A stretch of DNA of 64,000 bases from JAIQFL01 sp035295745 (GTDB taxonomy: Bacteria > Acidobacteriota > Terriglobia > Bryobacterales > Bryobacteraceae). Location: NCBI GenBank assembly GCA_035295745.1, contig DATGIL010000088.1, forward strand, positions 62,001 through 126,000. The letters run 5' to 3'. The notes beneath the pieces were generated by a model that was not told the origin of the DNA, made no database searches, and saw only the letters and a list, made by a program, of their open reading frames with translations. The position numbers and the translations under genes are program-made. Shown piece by piece: positions 33,259 to 42,724 of this stretch. Each line of letters begins with the position of its first letter. Within the stretch, counting starts at the first letter, position 1.

Positions 33259-36213
33259 GTGGCCACACCTCGCGCGCGCTATCGCCGGACCTTCTGGAGC
33301 GTAGCCCTTCTATTCTGCATCTTCCCCCCGCCCGCGACAGCGCTCGATCCGCGCAAAAGCCTCACCCAATACTCGCGCCTCACCTGGACCCAGCAGGACG
33401 GCCTCCCCCAAGACACCATCCGCGCCATTGCGCAGACCACCGATGGATATCTCTGGGTGGGAACCGACGAAGGCCTGGCACGCTTTGACGGCTACGAGTT
33501 TGTCGTCTTCGACAAGACCAAGGGCGATCTGCCGGGCAATTCCATCACAGCGCTGGCCTCGTCGGGCGACGGCGCCTTGTGGATCGGTACCTCCAACGGA
33601 TTGACCGAGTACCGCAATAAGCAGTTTCACACCTATACGACCAAACAAGGACTTCCCGACAACGCCATCACCTCGCTTTACGAGGACCACGGCGGCGTTC
33701 TGTGGATCGTGGCAGGAGTCTATCTGAGCCGTTTTCAGGGCGGCAAGTTCACCAACTTCGCGCCTGACGCGGACCTTCCCGTCACCTCCGTGCGACAGAT
33801 CCGCGAGGACGAGCATCACGACCTCTGGGTGGCCGGATTCAGCCGCATCGTGAAGATGGCGGGGACCCAGTTCACGACGGTGATCGATCCGAAAGAACTG
33901 AACGGCGACATTGTCTCGAGCATGGTCGCAGGGCGGGACGGTCGTTTCTGGATCGGCGGCACGGAGGGCGTCATCCGGCGAACCCCCACGGGCGAAATTC
34001 ACCGGTATGGCGTCCGCGACGGGCTCCCCGACAAACTCGTGCGCGCCCTGTGGATGGATCGCGACGGCAATCTTTGGGCCGGAACCAATCTCGGTCTTGC
34101 ACGGTTGGATGGTAACCATTTCGTAACCCCGGAAGACCAAATGAACCGCAGCATCGTACGCTGCCTGTTTGAAGACCGCGAAGGCAATCTCTGGGTGGGG
34201 TCTAACGATGGACTCACGCGCTATCGCGACGACATCCTGACCGTTTACGGGAAGAGCGAAGGTCTGCCCAGTGACGAGCCGAATGCCGTATACCAGGATC
34301 ATCAGGGCCGCATGTGGGTGGGATTTCACGATAGCGGCCTGATGCTGTTCTCGGGGGCGGCCCGCAGTGTGTTCACCACGCGCGAAGGGCTTCCCAACAA
34401 CGAAGTTTTTTCGATTCGCGAAACTCGCGATGGCGACTTGCTGATCGGTGCGCGGGGCGGTCTGGTGCGCATGCACGGCGGGCATTTCACGACGCTCATT
34501 CCACCCGACCCTTTGGGGCGGATCAACGTGTTTGACGCCATGGAGGATTCCACGGGCCGGATCTGGCTTGCCACCCCAGGCGGTCTTGACGAGTTACAGG
34601 GCACGAAGATTAGTACGGTGGTTCCCAGTCAACCTTTGCTGGTGAGTTCCATGGTGAGGCTGTGCCAAGGCCGCAATGGAGAGGTGTGGGCGGGCACGTA
34701 CGGCAAAGGCCTCTGGCGGATCCGCGGAAGTGATTTCCACCAGTTCACCACCGCCGATGGCCTTTCGAGTGACGAGATCCGGTCCCTCTATCTCGACCCG
34801 GACGGCACCCTGTGGATCGGCACTTTTGGCGGCGGCCTGAACGCATTGCGGGACGGCAAATTCGAGGGGTTCACCAGCAAAGACGGGTTGCTCAGCGACA
34901 ACGTGAGCGATGTGACGGATGACGGCGAATCGTTGTGGCTCAGCACCACACGGGGCATCTGCCGAATCTCCAAACGCCAGCTCCGCGATTTCACCGCACA
35001 TCGGAGGGCGCGGCTCGAACCGGTGAACTATGGTGTGGAGGATGGCTTGCGAAGCGCTTCCTGTTCCCCCAGCTTTCCGATTGGCAGCGGCGGATACCGG
35101 ACTATGGACGGGAAGATCTGGTTCACCACCAGCCGCGGGTTGGCGGTGTTCGACCCCGCCGGACGCACAGAACCTCTCCTGGCGCCGGCCGCACAAGTGA
35201 TGGAGATCGCGGTGGACGGCCACCCGGTCGACATGGCGCATACCACGAAGCTCGGGCCGAACATTGAACTCATGCAGATCCGCTATGCGGGCATTTACCT
35301 GCGCGCTCCGGAGCGCGTGCGCTACAGCGTGAAACTGGATGGGCTGGACACGGAATGGCGGCAAGCCGGCAGCCGCCGCGTGAAAGATTACAACAGCTTG
35401 CCCCACGGCCACTATACATTCCACGTGAAGGCCGAGGTCGCCGGCGCACCTTCGAGCGAGCAGTCGTATGCTTTTGAAATGCTGCCGCGGTTCTACGAGA
35501 CCGCCTGGTTTCGTCTGCTGGCAGCGATGGTGCTTGTGGCGATGGCGTGGGGCGTCTATCAACTTCGCTTGCGCCAGATTCGCTCGCGATTTGCGCTCGT
35601 ACTGGAGGAGCGCGCCCGCCTGGCGCGTGAGATTCACGACACGCTGGCGCAAGGTTTCGTGGGCATCTCGTCGCAGTTGGATGCGGTCGCGATGTGCATG
35701 CCCGATCAGACTAGCCCAGCACGCACGTTTCTCGATCTGGCGCGCCGCATGGCGCGGCACAGTTTGACGGAGGCGCGGCGCTCGGTGATGGATCTGCGCG
35801 CCTCGGCACTGGAGGGGCAGAATCTGGCGGCCGCGCTGCAGTCGGGGACGCGTGTGTGGACTCTTGGCTCGGGCGTGGATGTGGATGTGCATGTCGATGG
35901 CGACCCCGGCACGCTGCCCGGTGAGATGGAGCAGCACCTTCTGCGCATCGCGCAGGAGGCCGTCACCAACGTGCTGAAACATGCTGGGGCGAGCAAAATC
36001 TGGATCAAGCTGAACACCGAAGCCCGCAAGCTGTACCTGCGGATTCGGGATAACGGCCAGGGGTTCGAGCAGGATGGCGTGTTTTCTTCGCGCGGCGGCC
36101 ACTTCGGCCTGATTGGCATGCGCGAGCGCGCGGAGCGCCTGGGCGGGGAGTTAAACCTGGTGAGTCATCGGGGAGAAGGGACGGAGGTGGAAGTGAAGGT
36201 ACCACTGCCATGA
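33259..36213 (+). CDS. Sensor histidine kinase with two-component-regulator propeller
   Basis: 984 residues. A signal/anchor (FWSVALLFCIFPPPATALD) is followed by about a dozen propeller blades (~45-600) with repeated LWxGTxxGL elements such as YLWVGTDEGLARFDG. A Y_Y_Y domain (~640-735) precedes one membrane helix (~750-770). The HisKA_3 dimerisation helix has phospho-acceptor H793 in AREIHDTLAQGF, and the HATPase has the N box EAVTNVLKHAG (~900) and DNGQGF (~931). The periplasmic propeller probably senses a glycan or degradation product, as in related hybrid systems. The gene overlaps its response regulator by four bases. GTG start with a -10-like TATACT ten bases upstream. Confidence 0.93.
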   Translation: MATPRARYRRTFWSVALLFCIFPPPATALDPRKSLTQYSRLTWTQQDGLPQDTIRAIAQTTDGYLWVGTDEGLARFDGYEFVVFDKTKGDLPGNSITALASSGDGALWIGTSNGLTEYRNKQFHTYTTKQGLPDNAITSLYEDHGGVLWIVAGVYLSRFQGGKFTNFAPDADLPVTSVRQIREDEHHDLWVAGFSRIVKMAGTQFTTVIDPKELNGDIVSSMVAGRDGRFWIGGTEGVIRRTPTGEIHRYGVRDGLPDKLVRALWMDRDGNLWAGTNLGLARLDGNHFVTPEDQMNRSIVRCLFEDREGNLWVGSNDGLTRYRDDILTVYGKSEGLPSDEPNAVYQDHQGRMWVGFHDSGLMLFSGAARSVFTTREGLPNNEVFSIRETRDGDLLIGARGGLVRMHGGHFTTLIPPDPLGRINVFDAMEDSTGRIWLATPGGLDELQGTKISTVVPSQPLLVSSMVRLCQGRNGEVWAGTYGKGLWRIRGSDFHQFTTADGLSSDEIRSLYLDPDGTLWIGTFGGGLNALRDGKFEGFTSKDGLLSDNVSDVTDDGESLWLSTTRGICRISKRQLRDFTAHRRARLEPVNYGVEDGLRSASCSPSFPIGSGGYRTMDGKIWFTTSRGLAVFDPAGRTEPLLAPAAQVMEIAVDGHPVDMAHTTKLGPNIELMQIRYAGIYLRAPERVRYSVKLDGLDTEWRQAGSRRVKDYNSLPHGHYTFHVKAEVAGAPSSEQSYAFEMLPRFYETAWFRLLAAMVLVAMAWGVYQLRLRQIRSRFALVLEERARLAREIHDTLAQGFVGISSQLDAVAMCMPDQTSPARTFLDLARRMARHSLTEARRSVMDLRASALEGQNLAAALQSGTRVWTLGSGVDVDVHVDGDPGTLPGEMEQHLLRIAQEAVTNVLKHAGASKIWIKLNTEARKLYLRIRDNGQGFEQDGVFSSRGGHFGLIGMRERAERLGGELNLVSHRGEGTEVEVKVPLP

Positions 36214-36836
36214 GCGAGCCGATTCGGATACTGGTAGCTGAAGATCACCTGGTGGCGCGCGTAGGCGTCAGCACCATCGTCAACATGCAGCCCGACATGA
36301 CGGTGGTGGCGGAGGCGTCCAACGGCCAGCAGGCCGTGGAGTTGTACAAGAAGCATCAGCCCGATGTGATCCTGCTCGATCTGCGGATGCCCGGCATGAC
36401 GGGCGTGGAGGCGGCGACGGCGATTCGCCGCGAGTTCCCAAACGCGCACATGATCGCGTTGACGACCTACGGCGGAGACGAGGACATACGGCGCGCATTG
36501 GCCGCCGGTGTCCAGGCTTATCTCACCAAAGATGTGCTGCACGACGAGTTGCTGAAGGCGATCCGCGCAGTACATGCGGGGCAAACGTACCTGCCGGCAG
36601 GGGTGGCGGCGGCGTTGGCGGCGCAGATTCCGCGCCCCGATCTGAGCGCGCGCGAGATTCAGGTGCTCGAGTTGATCGTACAGGGGCTGGCGAACAAGCA
36701 AATCGCCTATTCGCTGAGCATCGCCGAGCACACCGTGAAGAATCACGTAAAAAGCATTCTGAGCAAGTTGGGAGTGCAGGATCGCACACAGGCGGCCACG
36801 GCGGCGATTCAACGCGGCATCATTCACCTGGGGTAA
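36210..36836 (+). CDS. NarL/FixJ-family response regulator
   Basis: 208 residues: receiver domain with acidic pocket E11-D12, phospho-acceptor D57 in DVILLDLRMPG and the conserved lysine in AYLTKDV, then a LuxR-type helix-turn-helix (LSAREIQVLELIVQGLANKQ, HTVKNHVKSILSKLG). It is the partner of the propeller kinase just upstream (ATGA overlap). Target genes are not evident; neither flanking gene shows an obvious shared site. Confidence 0.95.
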   Translation: MSEPIRILVAEDHLVARVGVSTIVNMQPDMTVVAEASNGQQAVELYKKHQPDVILLDLRMPGMTGVEAATAIRREFPNAHMIALTTYGGDEDIRRALAAGVQAYLTKDVLHDELLKAIRAVHAGQTYLPAGVAAALAAQIPRPDLSAREIQVLELIVQGLANKQIAYSLSIAEHTVKNHVKSILSKLGVQDRTQAATAAIQRGIIHLG

Positions 36837-37152
36837 CTCTACATTCCGGCCCGCCTTGACGCTTGAGTTCCTGAAGGAGCCCCGATCAGCGTGACACTGA
36901 CTTCGCGGCATCCTGGCCCCGTACGGTGAGGGCAGCCGACGGCGAATCAAACGTGGAGAAGGTGTACACGTTGACCTGTGTGGATCCACGCAACGGGCCG
37001 AAGAGACATCGCCGCCTGAAGATCAATCAGGCGCGGCAGTTACAGGAAACCGTGTCCTGTGGGCGAGGATATCTTCGAAACAGCCGGCAACCCCCAACGT
37101 CCCCACTTCGACATCTTTCCTTCTAGCCTGCGGTGTCTCTTCGTTTTGACCG
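36837..37152. other. Gene-free stretch between convergent genes
   Basis: Between the response regulator and the M16 operon end. A short open plus-strand frame (36926-37126) has no recognisable family. No repeat, terminator with T-tract or RNA gene was seen. Confidence 0.5.
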
Positions 37153-37974
37153 TTACTTCACGGTCTTCAGCATCTTGGCGTTCGCCGGCAGCGTGAACAA
37201 GTTGTCCGTCAGGTTTCGATTGATCTCGACGCTCTCCGAGTACAACTCAAAGATCTTGTCGCCGTTCCGCTCGCGCAGAATGCTGGTCGGCCACTTCACG
37301 CCGTTGATCTCCCGGTACTTTGCGAAGACACTCGACTCTGTATCGAAATCTTTGTATTCGGGATTGCGCCGCCGGAACGACTGCCTCACCGGCAGCTTCG
37401 AGCTCTGGTCGAAATACACCGTCACCGTGCGATTATCAGAGTCGGTGATGTCGATCACTTCCACCGGGTGATGCTCATAAAAGTCCGCGTCCTGCGCGTA
37501 GAACGACATGCCGGGCTCGTTCATGCGCTGCCGCAGAATGTAAAAAATATTGTGCAGGACATTGTCTTTGTAGTTGGTATATCGCTCCTCGTCGAGCGGG
37601 CGAACGCCGCGAAAGGTGATCTCCCAGGCGCCCTCCTCAGTGAACAGTTGGGCGTTCGATTCGGCCAGTTCCTTGCTCCGCGCGTCCACCTTACCGAACG
37701 AGTCACGTTCCCGCTGTCCCAACTGGCCCGGCGCGGGCGACAGATAGCGCGTGTAGATCTTCGCGACGGAAAGTCCACTCAACTGGGCCCGATAAAACGA
37801 ATAGGCGCGGCCGTATTCCACGCGATCCTGCATGTGCAGAAAGGCGTCGCCGCCCAGCGCCTGAATGGCTTCGTTGATGACGCGTTTGGCACGGTCCTGC
37901 CGTGTTTCCGCACCGTTCAACGCGACAGAGGCCAAACCCGCCAACAGTGCAATTGCCGCCCACTTCCCCTTCAT
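37153..37974 (-). CDS. Secreted LolA-like hypothetical protein
   Basis: 273 residues with signal peptide (GKWAAIALLAGLASVALNGA). A helical start (RAKRVINEAIQALGGDAFLH) precedes a beta-rich domain of the lipoprotein-localisation (LolA/LolB) type, with VYFDQSSKLPVRQSFRRR and NGVKWPTSILRERNGDKIFE strands. The same layout forms the C-terminal extension of the M16 homologue encoded upstream, so the two may be relatives. It is the last gene of a three-gene operon (ATGA overlap). Envelope localisation is clear; the ligand is not. Confidence 0.75.
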   Translation of the reverse strand: MKGKWAAIALLAGLASVALNGAETRQDRAKRVINEAIQALGGDAFLHMQDRVEYGRAYSFYRAQLSGLSVAKIYTRYLSPAPGQLGQRERDSFGKVDARSKELAESNAQLFTEEGAWEITFRGVRPLDEERYTNYKDNVLHNIFYILRQRMNEPGMSFYAQDADFYEHHPVEVIDITDSDNRTVTVYFDQSSKLPVRQSFRRRNPEYKDFDTESSVFAKYREINGVKWPTSILRERNGDKIFELYSESVEINRNLTDNLFTLPANAKMLKTVK

Positions 37975-40067
37975 GGCTTCTTCCCCAGATCCTGTGCTTT
38001 CAGCCCTGAGTTCAAGCGATACTCCGCCACCGTGACATCGGCGAACTTCTGCCCGCCCTGCATGATCTTCACTACGTAGGGCAACTTGACGCCGCCCACT
38101 TCGCGGAAGTCCGACAAATCCTCTTCCACCGCAACCGGCGGGCCTGCGACATTCGCCGAGTCGTAGAGCACGCTCGCCGGAAGGCCGTTGGGTCCCATCA
38201 CCACGCGCGCCACTTCTCCCGATGCGTCGCTGATCTCTACCGTGTCGTCATCCACCGCGTTCACCTTGCGGCCTTCCAGGCGATCGCTCAAGAGCAGCCG
38301 GAAATAGATCCGGAACAGATCGCCCTGCACCTGTTTCAGTTGCGTCCCGGCGAGGATTCCCGATCGCTGTCCGGCAACAATCCAACCCGTCTGGCCGTCC
38401 CAATAGGCCGCGATTTTACCTTGCGGCAATTCGCTCTCCTGCCGGAAAGAGGAAGGCGCCACCCATCGATCGGTCTGCTTCACGTGGACGCTGCCCGCGG
38501 CTGGACCGAGTTGGAACTCGGCCGATTCGGTGTAGTCCTTGATGGCCGCGAGTTTGTCGGCGCCGCCCACAGCTTGCTGCATCTTCTGGAGCAATTGCTT
38601 GCCCTTCTCCAGCGTGGCAGCATCCGACTTCGTGGCTTCAGCCTGGGGCGGCGGAATGGTCAGATCGATCGCTACCGTGGGAGTGCCGAGAGCGTCCAAC
38701 GGCTGCCCAAAATCCTGCGGGTTGCCAACCGTGACGATCGTAAACTGCGAAGGATCGAGATGCTCCTTCGCCACCCGCAGAATGTCCGCGCGAGTCACTG
38801 CCGCCAGAGCCTTCTGGTACTGCTGGATGAAGTCCTTCGGATATCCGTAATACTCGTACGTCAACATCCGGCCCAGGGTCTTGGACCTCGTATCGTAAGC
38901 GAACACCAGGCTGTTGAGCGCGGTGTCCTTGGCGGTCTTCAGTTCCTCTTCGCTCACTTCAGTGGTGCGGATGCGATCCACCTCTTCGCGAATCGCCTTG
39001 AGGGTCTCGACCGTCGAGATCGACTTCGTGCTGCCCGAAATCTCGAACAGGCCGGGATGATCGTAGCCCGCGCCCCACCCCGCAGAGATGTCGTAGGCAT
39101 TGCCCATCTTGGTGCGGACGCGCTGGAACAGCCGGCTCTGGAACCCGCCTCCCAGAATGTCGCCCATGATCTCGAGCGCTGGATAGTCCTTGTCGCGGAA
39201 CTCGCCGCCGAACTGGCCCATGGTGAAAAACGTCTGCGTCACATCCTTCTTTACCGCAAGGTAAGTCGCACCCTTCGGAGGGGGAGAGACCTTCGGGAAC
39301 GGCGGAACGGGATCCTGGTGTACGGTCCAATCCGCGAGAAGCTTCTCAAGCTTCTCCTTCATCTCGGCCGTTTTGAAATCGCCGCGCACTGAGAGGAGCA
39401 CATTGGCCGGGAAGAAGTAACGATTGTAGAAGTCCACCAGATCGCCGCGCGTGATGCGGTCGATCGTGGCATACTCTTCGTCCCACCCATAGGGCGTGTC
39501 TTTCCCGTAAGCGATATCGGTGAACTCGCGCTGGGCGATGCTGCCGGCATCGTCATTGCGACGCGAAATTCCGCTGCGGATCTGCGATTTGGCGAGATCG
39601 ATCTTGGCCTGGCGGAATTCCGGACTGGTAAGCACCTCCTTAAAGACCGCCAGTACCTCGTCGGTATTGTCCCGTAAAGCCGAGAACGTGACTGACCCGG
39701 AAGATTCTCCGATGCCCGCTTCCACACTGGCCGCGAGATTCTCCAGTTGCTCATCGAGTTGTTCGCCGGTTTTGCTCTTCGTACCGCCGCTGCGCATCAC
39801 GGTTCCCGTCAGGCTGGCGAGTCCGATTTTCTCTTTGGGGTCGAAGAGATTGCCCGTGCGGACCAGCGCGGTACCGCTGACGATGGGCAGTTCGTGGTCT
39901 TCAAGAAGATAGAGTTTGATGCCGTTGGGCAATGTGAAGATGCCGACTTCGGGAATCTGAATGGGGCGAAGGGCGGGATATTTCAGGTCGCGGTACGACG
40001 GTGCCGGCGCAGGCTTCTGGGCGGCGAGAGTACCGGCAAGCAACAGAAGAAGCAATGTCCTTTTCAC
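37971..40067 (-). CDS. M16 peptidase homologue without the zinc motif, with LolA-like C-terminal domain
   Basis: 698 residues. A signal peptide (MKRTLLLLLLAGTLAAQ) is followed by two M16 halves (~40-245 and ~265-460). At the place of HxxEH the sequence is SLTGT (85-89), so this is a non-catalytic partner, as in the heterodimeric MPP/PqqL-type pairs. The second half keeps the family's TKMGNAYDISAG and LGGGFQSRLFQRVRTK elements. Residues ~485-698 are an added domain (KGKQLLQKMQQAVGGADKLA onward) like the next gene's product. It overlaps both neighbours by four bases; the upstream gene encodes the active subunit. Confidence 0.9.
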   Translation of the reverse strand: MKRTLLLLLLAGTLAAQKPAPAPSYRDLKYPALRPIQIPEVGIFTLPNGIKLYLLEDHELPIVSGTALVRTGNLFDPKEKIGLASLTGTVMRSGGTKSKTGEQLDEQLENLAASVEAGIGESSGSVTFSALRDNTDEVLAVFKEVLTSPEFRQAKIDLAKSQIRSGISRRNDDAGSIAQREFTDIAYGKDTPYGWDEEYATIDRITRGDLVDFYNRYFFPANVLLSVRGDFKTAEMKEKLEKLLADWTVHQDPVPPFPKVSPPPKGATYLAVKKDVTQTFFTMGQFGGEFRDKDYPALEIMGDILGGGFQSRLFQRVRTKMGNAYDISAGWGAGYDHPGLFEISGSTKSISTVETLKAIREEVDRIRTTEVSEEELKTAKDTALNSLVFAYDTRSKTLGRMLTYEYYGYPKDFIQQYQKALAAVTRADILRVAKEHLDPSQFTIVTVGNPQDFGQPLDALGTPTVAIDLTIPPPQAEATKSDAATLEKGKQLLQKMQQAVGGADKLAAIKDYTESAEFQLGPAAGSVHVKQTDRWVAPSSFRQESELPQGKIAAYWDGQTGWIVAGQRSGILAGTQLKQVQGDLFRIYFRLLLSDRLEGRKVNAVDDDTVEISDASGEVARVVMGPNGLPASVLYDSANVAGPPVAVEEDLSDFREVGGVKLPYVVKIMQGGQKFADVTVAEYRLNSGLKAQDLGKKP

Positions 40068-41581
40068 TGGCGGGCTCCTCTCGCGGGCGCCGCCGCCGGC
40101 TGGCGCGTGTACGCGCTCGTGCGGCTGTCGGTGACAAAGTAGCGCAAGGCCACGCGCTGCACGTCCGCCGCTGTAACCTTATTCAACTCATCGAGCGACG
40201 TGAACAGCTTGCGCCAATCGCCATAAGCAGCGTAGTAAGTGGTGAGCAGCGATGCCAGGCCGGAGTTGTTGCCGAGTTGCCGGATGACGCCGGCGCGCGC
40301 TTGCGTCTTGGCGCGCGTAAGCGCGGCGGCGTCCACCGGCTGCGCCTCGAAGCGCGACAGCAGGTCTTCCAGCGCCTTCTGATTCTCCTCGATAGTGTGA
40401 CCCAGCGACGGTACCAGCACGAAAGTGAACAGGTTGGGATATCGCGAGCCGGGGAAGTTGCCGATCACCTGCGCGGCCAGCGCAATTTTCTTGTCCTGCA
40501 CCAGTTCCTTATACAGCAACCCCGTGCGTCCGTGGGAAAGCACCAGTTGAATCACGTCGAAAACGGCGTCGTCCTTGTCGTATTGGTCGGGCCGCTTATA
40601 GCCGATCAGTTCGATCGGTTGGCTGGCCGATTCCACAATCGCCGTCTTGGGACCCGGTTGGGGCGGCTCTACGGTATGTACCAGGGGCGGCTGCGGGCGC
40701 CCCTGCCAAGGGCCGAAATAACGCTCGGCCATGCGCTTGGCATCGGCCGGATTCACATCGCCCACAATCGCCATGATGACGTTCGACGGGACGTAGTATT
40801 TGTCAAAAAACGCTTTGGCCTGGGAACTGCGAAGGCTTGCAATGTCGCTCGGCCATCCGCCCGGAGGATTGTGGTACGGGTGCGCGGCGAAGGCGGTGGT
40901 GAGAAAATCTTCCTGCAGTTTGCCCTGCGGGCTCGATTCCACGCGCATGCGGCGCTCCTCCATTACCACGTCGCGCTCTTTGTAGAATTCGCGGAACACG
41001 GGATGCAGGAATCGCTGCGACTCCAGCAGAAACCAAAGTTCGATGCGGTTGGAGGGCAGACTGTAGTAGTACTCGGTGGAATCGAGGGCCGTACCGGCGT
41101 TCATTCCGACGCCGCCACTCTCCTCAATCACACGCGTGTATTCGTTGGGTTCGACGAATCGCTGGGCCTCTTCGATGGCGCGGTTCAACTTCGCTTCGAG
41201 CGCGCCGATGTTGCCCTCGTCGGCCTTCGGACCGCGATTTCGCTCGGCTTCGAGGCGATCGTAGATCTCCTCGATGGCGTCCAACGCCTTCTTCTCGCTC
41301 GCCCAGTCCTTCGTGCCGATGGTGTCGGTTCCCTTGAACGCCATGTGTTCGAACATATGCGCGAGACCCGTCTCACCGCTCGGATCGTCTACGGAACCGG
41401 CGTTGACATAGGTGTGAAAAGAGACCACAGGCGCCTCATGCCGCTCGGCGACGATGAAATGCAGCCCGTTGGGAAGTGTAAATTCTGTGACTTTCTTCTC
41501 GAACTCCTTGAGGTCTTGCGCCTGGAGAGTCAGCGCGGCCGCAAGGATGGTGCAGAGGCGGAATCGGCTCACAGTAGTCAT
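40064..41581 (-). CDS. M16 zinc peptidase, catalytic subunit
   Basis: 505 residues from the ATG at 41581, which places a signal peptide (SRFRLCTILAAALTLQAQ) at the front; the frame opens ten codons earlier. The inverted zinc motif HMFEH is at 75-79, in GLAHMFEHMAFKGT. The canonical downstream NAGTALDSTEYYYSLPSN is present. The second half carries YVPSNVIMAIVGDV and GRTGLLYKELVQDK. With the inactive homologue encoded next it should form a periplasmic oligopeptidase chamber. First gene of the operon. Confidence 0.93.
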   Translation of the reverse strand: MTTVSRFRLCTILAAALTLQAQDLKEFEKKVTEFTLPNGLHFIVAERHEAPVVSFHTYVNAGSVDDPSGETGLAHMFEHMAFKGTDTIGTKDWASEKKALDAIEEIYDRLEAERNRGPKADEGNIGALEAKLNRAIEEAQRFVEPNEYTRVIEESGGVGMNAGTALDSTEYYYSLPSNRIELWFLLESQRFLHPVFREFYKERDVVMEERRMRVESSPQGKLQEDFLTTAFAAHPYHNPPGGWPSDIASLRSSQAKAFFDKYYVPSNVIMAIVGDVNPADAKRMAERYFGPWQGRPQPPLVHTVEPPQPGPKTAIVESASQPIELIGYKRPDQYDKDDAVFDVIQLVLSHGRTGLLYKELVQDKKIALAAQVIGNFPGSRYPNLFTFVLVPSLGHTIEENQKALEDLLSRFEAQPVDAAALTRAKTQARAGVIRQLGNNSGLASLLTTYYAAYGDWRKLFTSLDELNKVTAADVQRVALRYFVTDSRTSAYTRQPAAAPARGARQ

Positions 41582-41736
41582 TGTCGCCCATCGAGCGCGC
41601 TCCTGGCGCAAAGGCTCTTCTTTCGTGCGTCGAGATCTGTGGCAAGAGAGTCTTCAGCGCAACGCCCGTAACGCGAGCCACGATCGTCAGGTAAGTCTCA
41701 GGGAGTGAACTTGTGGTTGCGGATTCGGTTTTGGCA

Positions 41737-41768
41737 ACACTCCCTTACGGTCGTGGCTCGTAGTCGTG
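41737..41768. repeat. Dispersed palindromic repeat, family A (degenerate arm)
   Basis: CACTCCCTTACGGTCGTGGC followed by TCGTAG matches the GCTCCCTCACGGTCGCGGCT arm with three changes. It sits in the 243-base gap between the M16 operon and the hypothetical gene upstream of it. Confidence 0.6.
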
Positions 41769-41824
41769 CGGGAGGCGCCGCTCGAGGGCGGTGCGAACGG
41801 GTGCGTTATCACGCGCGAATGACT

Positions 41825-42691
41825 CTATCGCCGGTCCCAATTGAGCCGCAGACTGTCCCTTCCGTTGGTTGCTTCGAGCGAGATGCGATCCACATCCTCA
41901 CGGCCGCGCAAAGTGAGATACATGGGGCCGCGCAGGCGCAGCATTCGCTCGTCGGCAATCACGTCCGCCTTCAGCGTATCGCCGTCGCGAGCGACGACGG
42001 TCCCGGTAAACGCGATGGGCCTGCCGGTGTCGGTGCGGAAGCTGATCTGGATGCGGCCGCCACGATCGATGTCCACCGTCGCATCGAAGAGGCGCTGCGT
42101 GCCGTAGCCGCTAAGGGTAGAGCCCCCGCGGCCCGGACCGCCGAAGTGAATCACGTTATTCCAGGCGAAACCACCGCCGCCTGGACCATGATCGCGGTCG
42201 CCATCGCGATCGCCGCGCGGAAATTCAGGTGGGCCGTCCCGGCGTGGAATCTCGCTCGTGGCGGTAACCGCCCACGACAGCCGGAAATGGTAGCGCCCGA
42301 AGCCGCCTGAGCTGTCACGGATGGCCACGCGCGCCGTGAAATCGTTGCGCCGCGACGGCTCTTCCACCAGCCGAATCTCATTGCGGCTGTCCACCACCTC
42401 GAAACGGAATTCGCGAAGATCGCGGTCCGGCAGCGGAAGGTTGCATTCCGAGCCATCGTCGCGGCTTTCCTGTCCGGAGAGCCGGTGGACTGCTACCAGA
42501 TCGCGATGTACGGAGACTTCGACCTGATCGTCTACCTGCAGGCGAATGTCACATTGTCCTTTGCCGAACGGCACATCGTTGCGAGTCATCTGCCTGGCTC
42601 GAAATTGGATATCTGCCGTCGCCGGTAATCCCGTGAATAGAGCCAGCGCGAGTAGCGTCAGCCCGTTACGACCAAAACTGAAAAGTTTCAT
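41825..42691 (-). CDS. Secreted hypothetical protein
   Basis: 288 residues with signal peptide (NGLTLLALALFTGLPATAD). Residues 25-90 form a compact beta domain (KGQCDIRLQVDDQVEVSVHR, two cysteines C47 and C83 that could bond). A Gly/Asp/Arg-rich linker (~150-175) leads to a second beta domain (LFDATVDIDRGGRIQISF, GTVVARDGDTLKADV). No family recognised with certainty. The minus strand shows TATTCT (42704-42699) seven bases before the ATG and no Shine-Dalgarno. Divergent from the GT2 gene 33 bases away. Confidence 0.75.
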   Translation of the reverse strand: MKLFSFGRNGLTLLALALFTGLPATADIQFRARQMTRNDVPFGKGQCDIRLQVDDQVEVSVHRDLVAVHRLSGQESRDDGSECNLPLPDRDLREFRFEVVDSRNEIRLVEEPSRRNDFTARVAIRDSSGGFGRYHFRLSWAVTATSEIPRRDGPPEFPRGDRDGDRDHGPGGGGFAWNNVIHFGGPGRGGSTLSGYGTQRLFDATVDIDRGGRIQISFRTDTGRPIAFTGTVVARDGDTLKADVIADERMLRLRGPMYLTLRGREDVDRISLEATNGRDSLRLNWDRR

Positions 42692-42724
42692 TACTATCAG
42701 AATACGGGATAATAGTGTTATCCA
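42692..42724. promoter_or_regulatory. Compact divergent promoter with palindrome
   Basis: Only 33 bases separate two divergent ATG codons. The palindrome GGATAA-TAGTG-TTATCC occupies 42707-42723. GATAAT (42708-42713) sits 11 bases before the plus-strand ATG and, on the minus strand, TATTCT sits seven bases before the other ATG. Both transcripts would have almost no leader. Confidence 0.5.
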
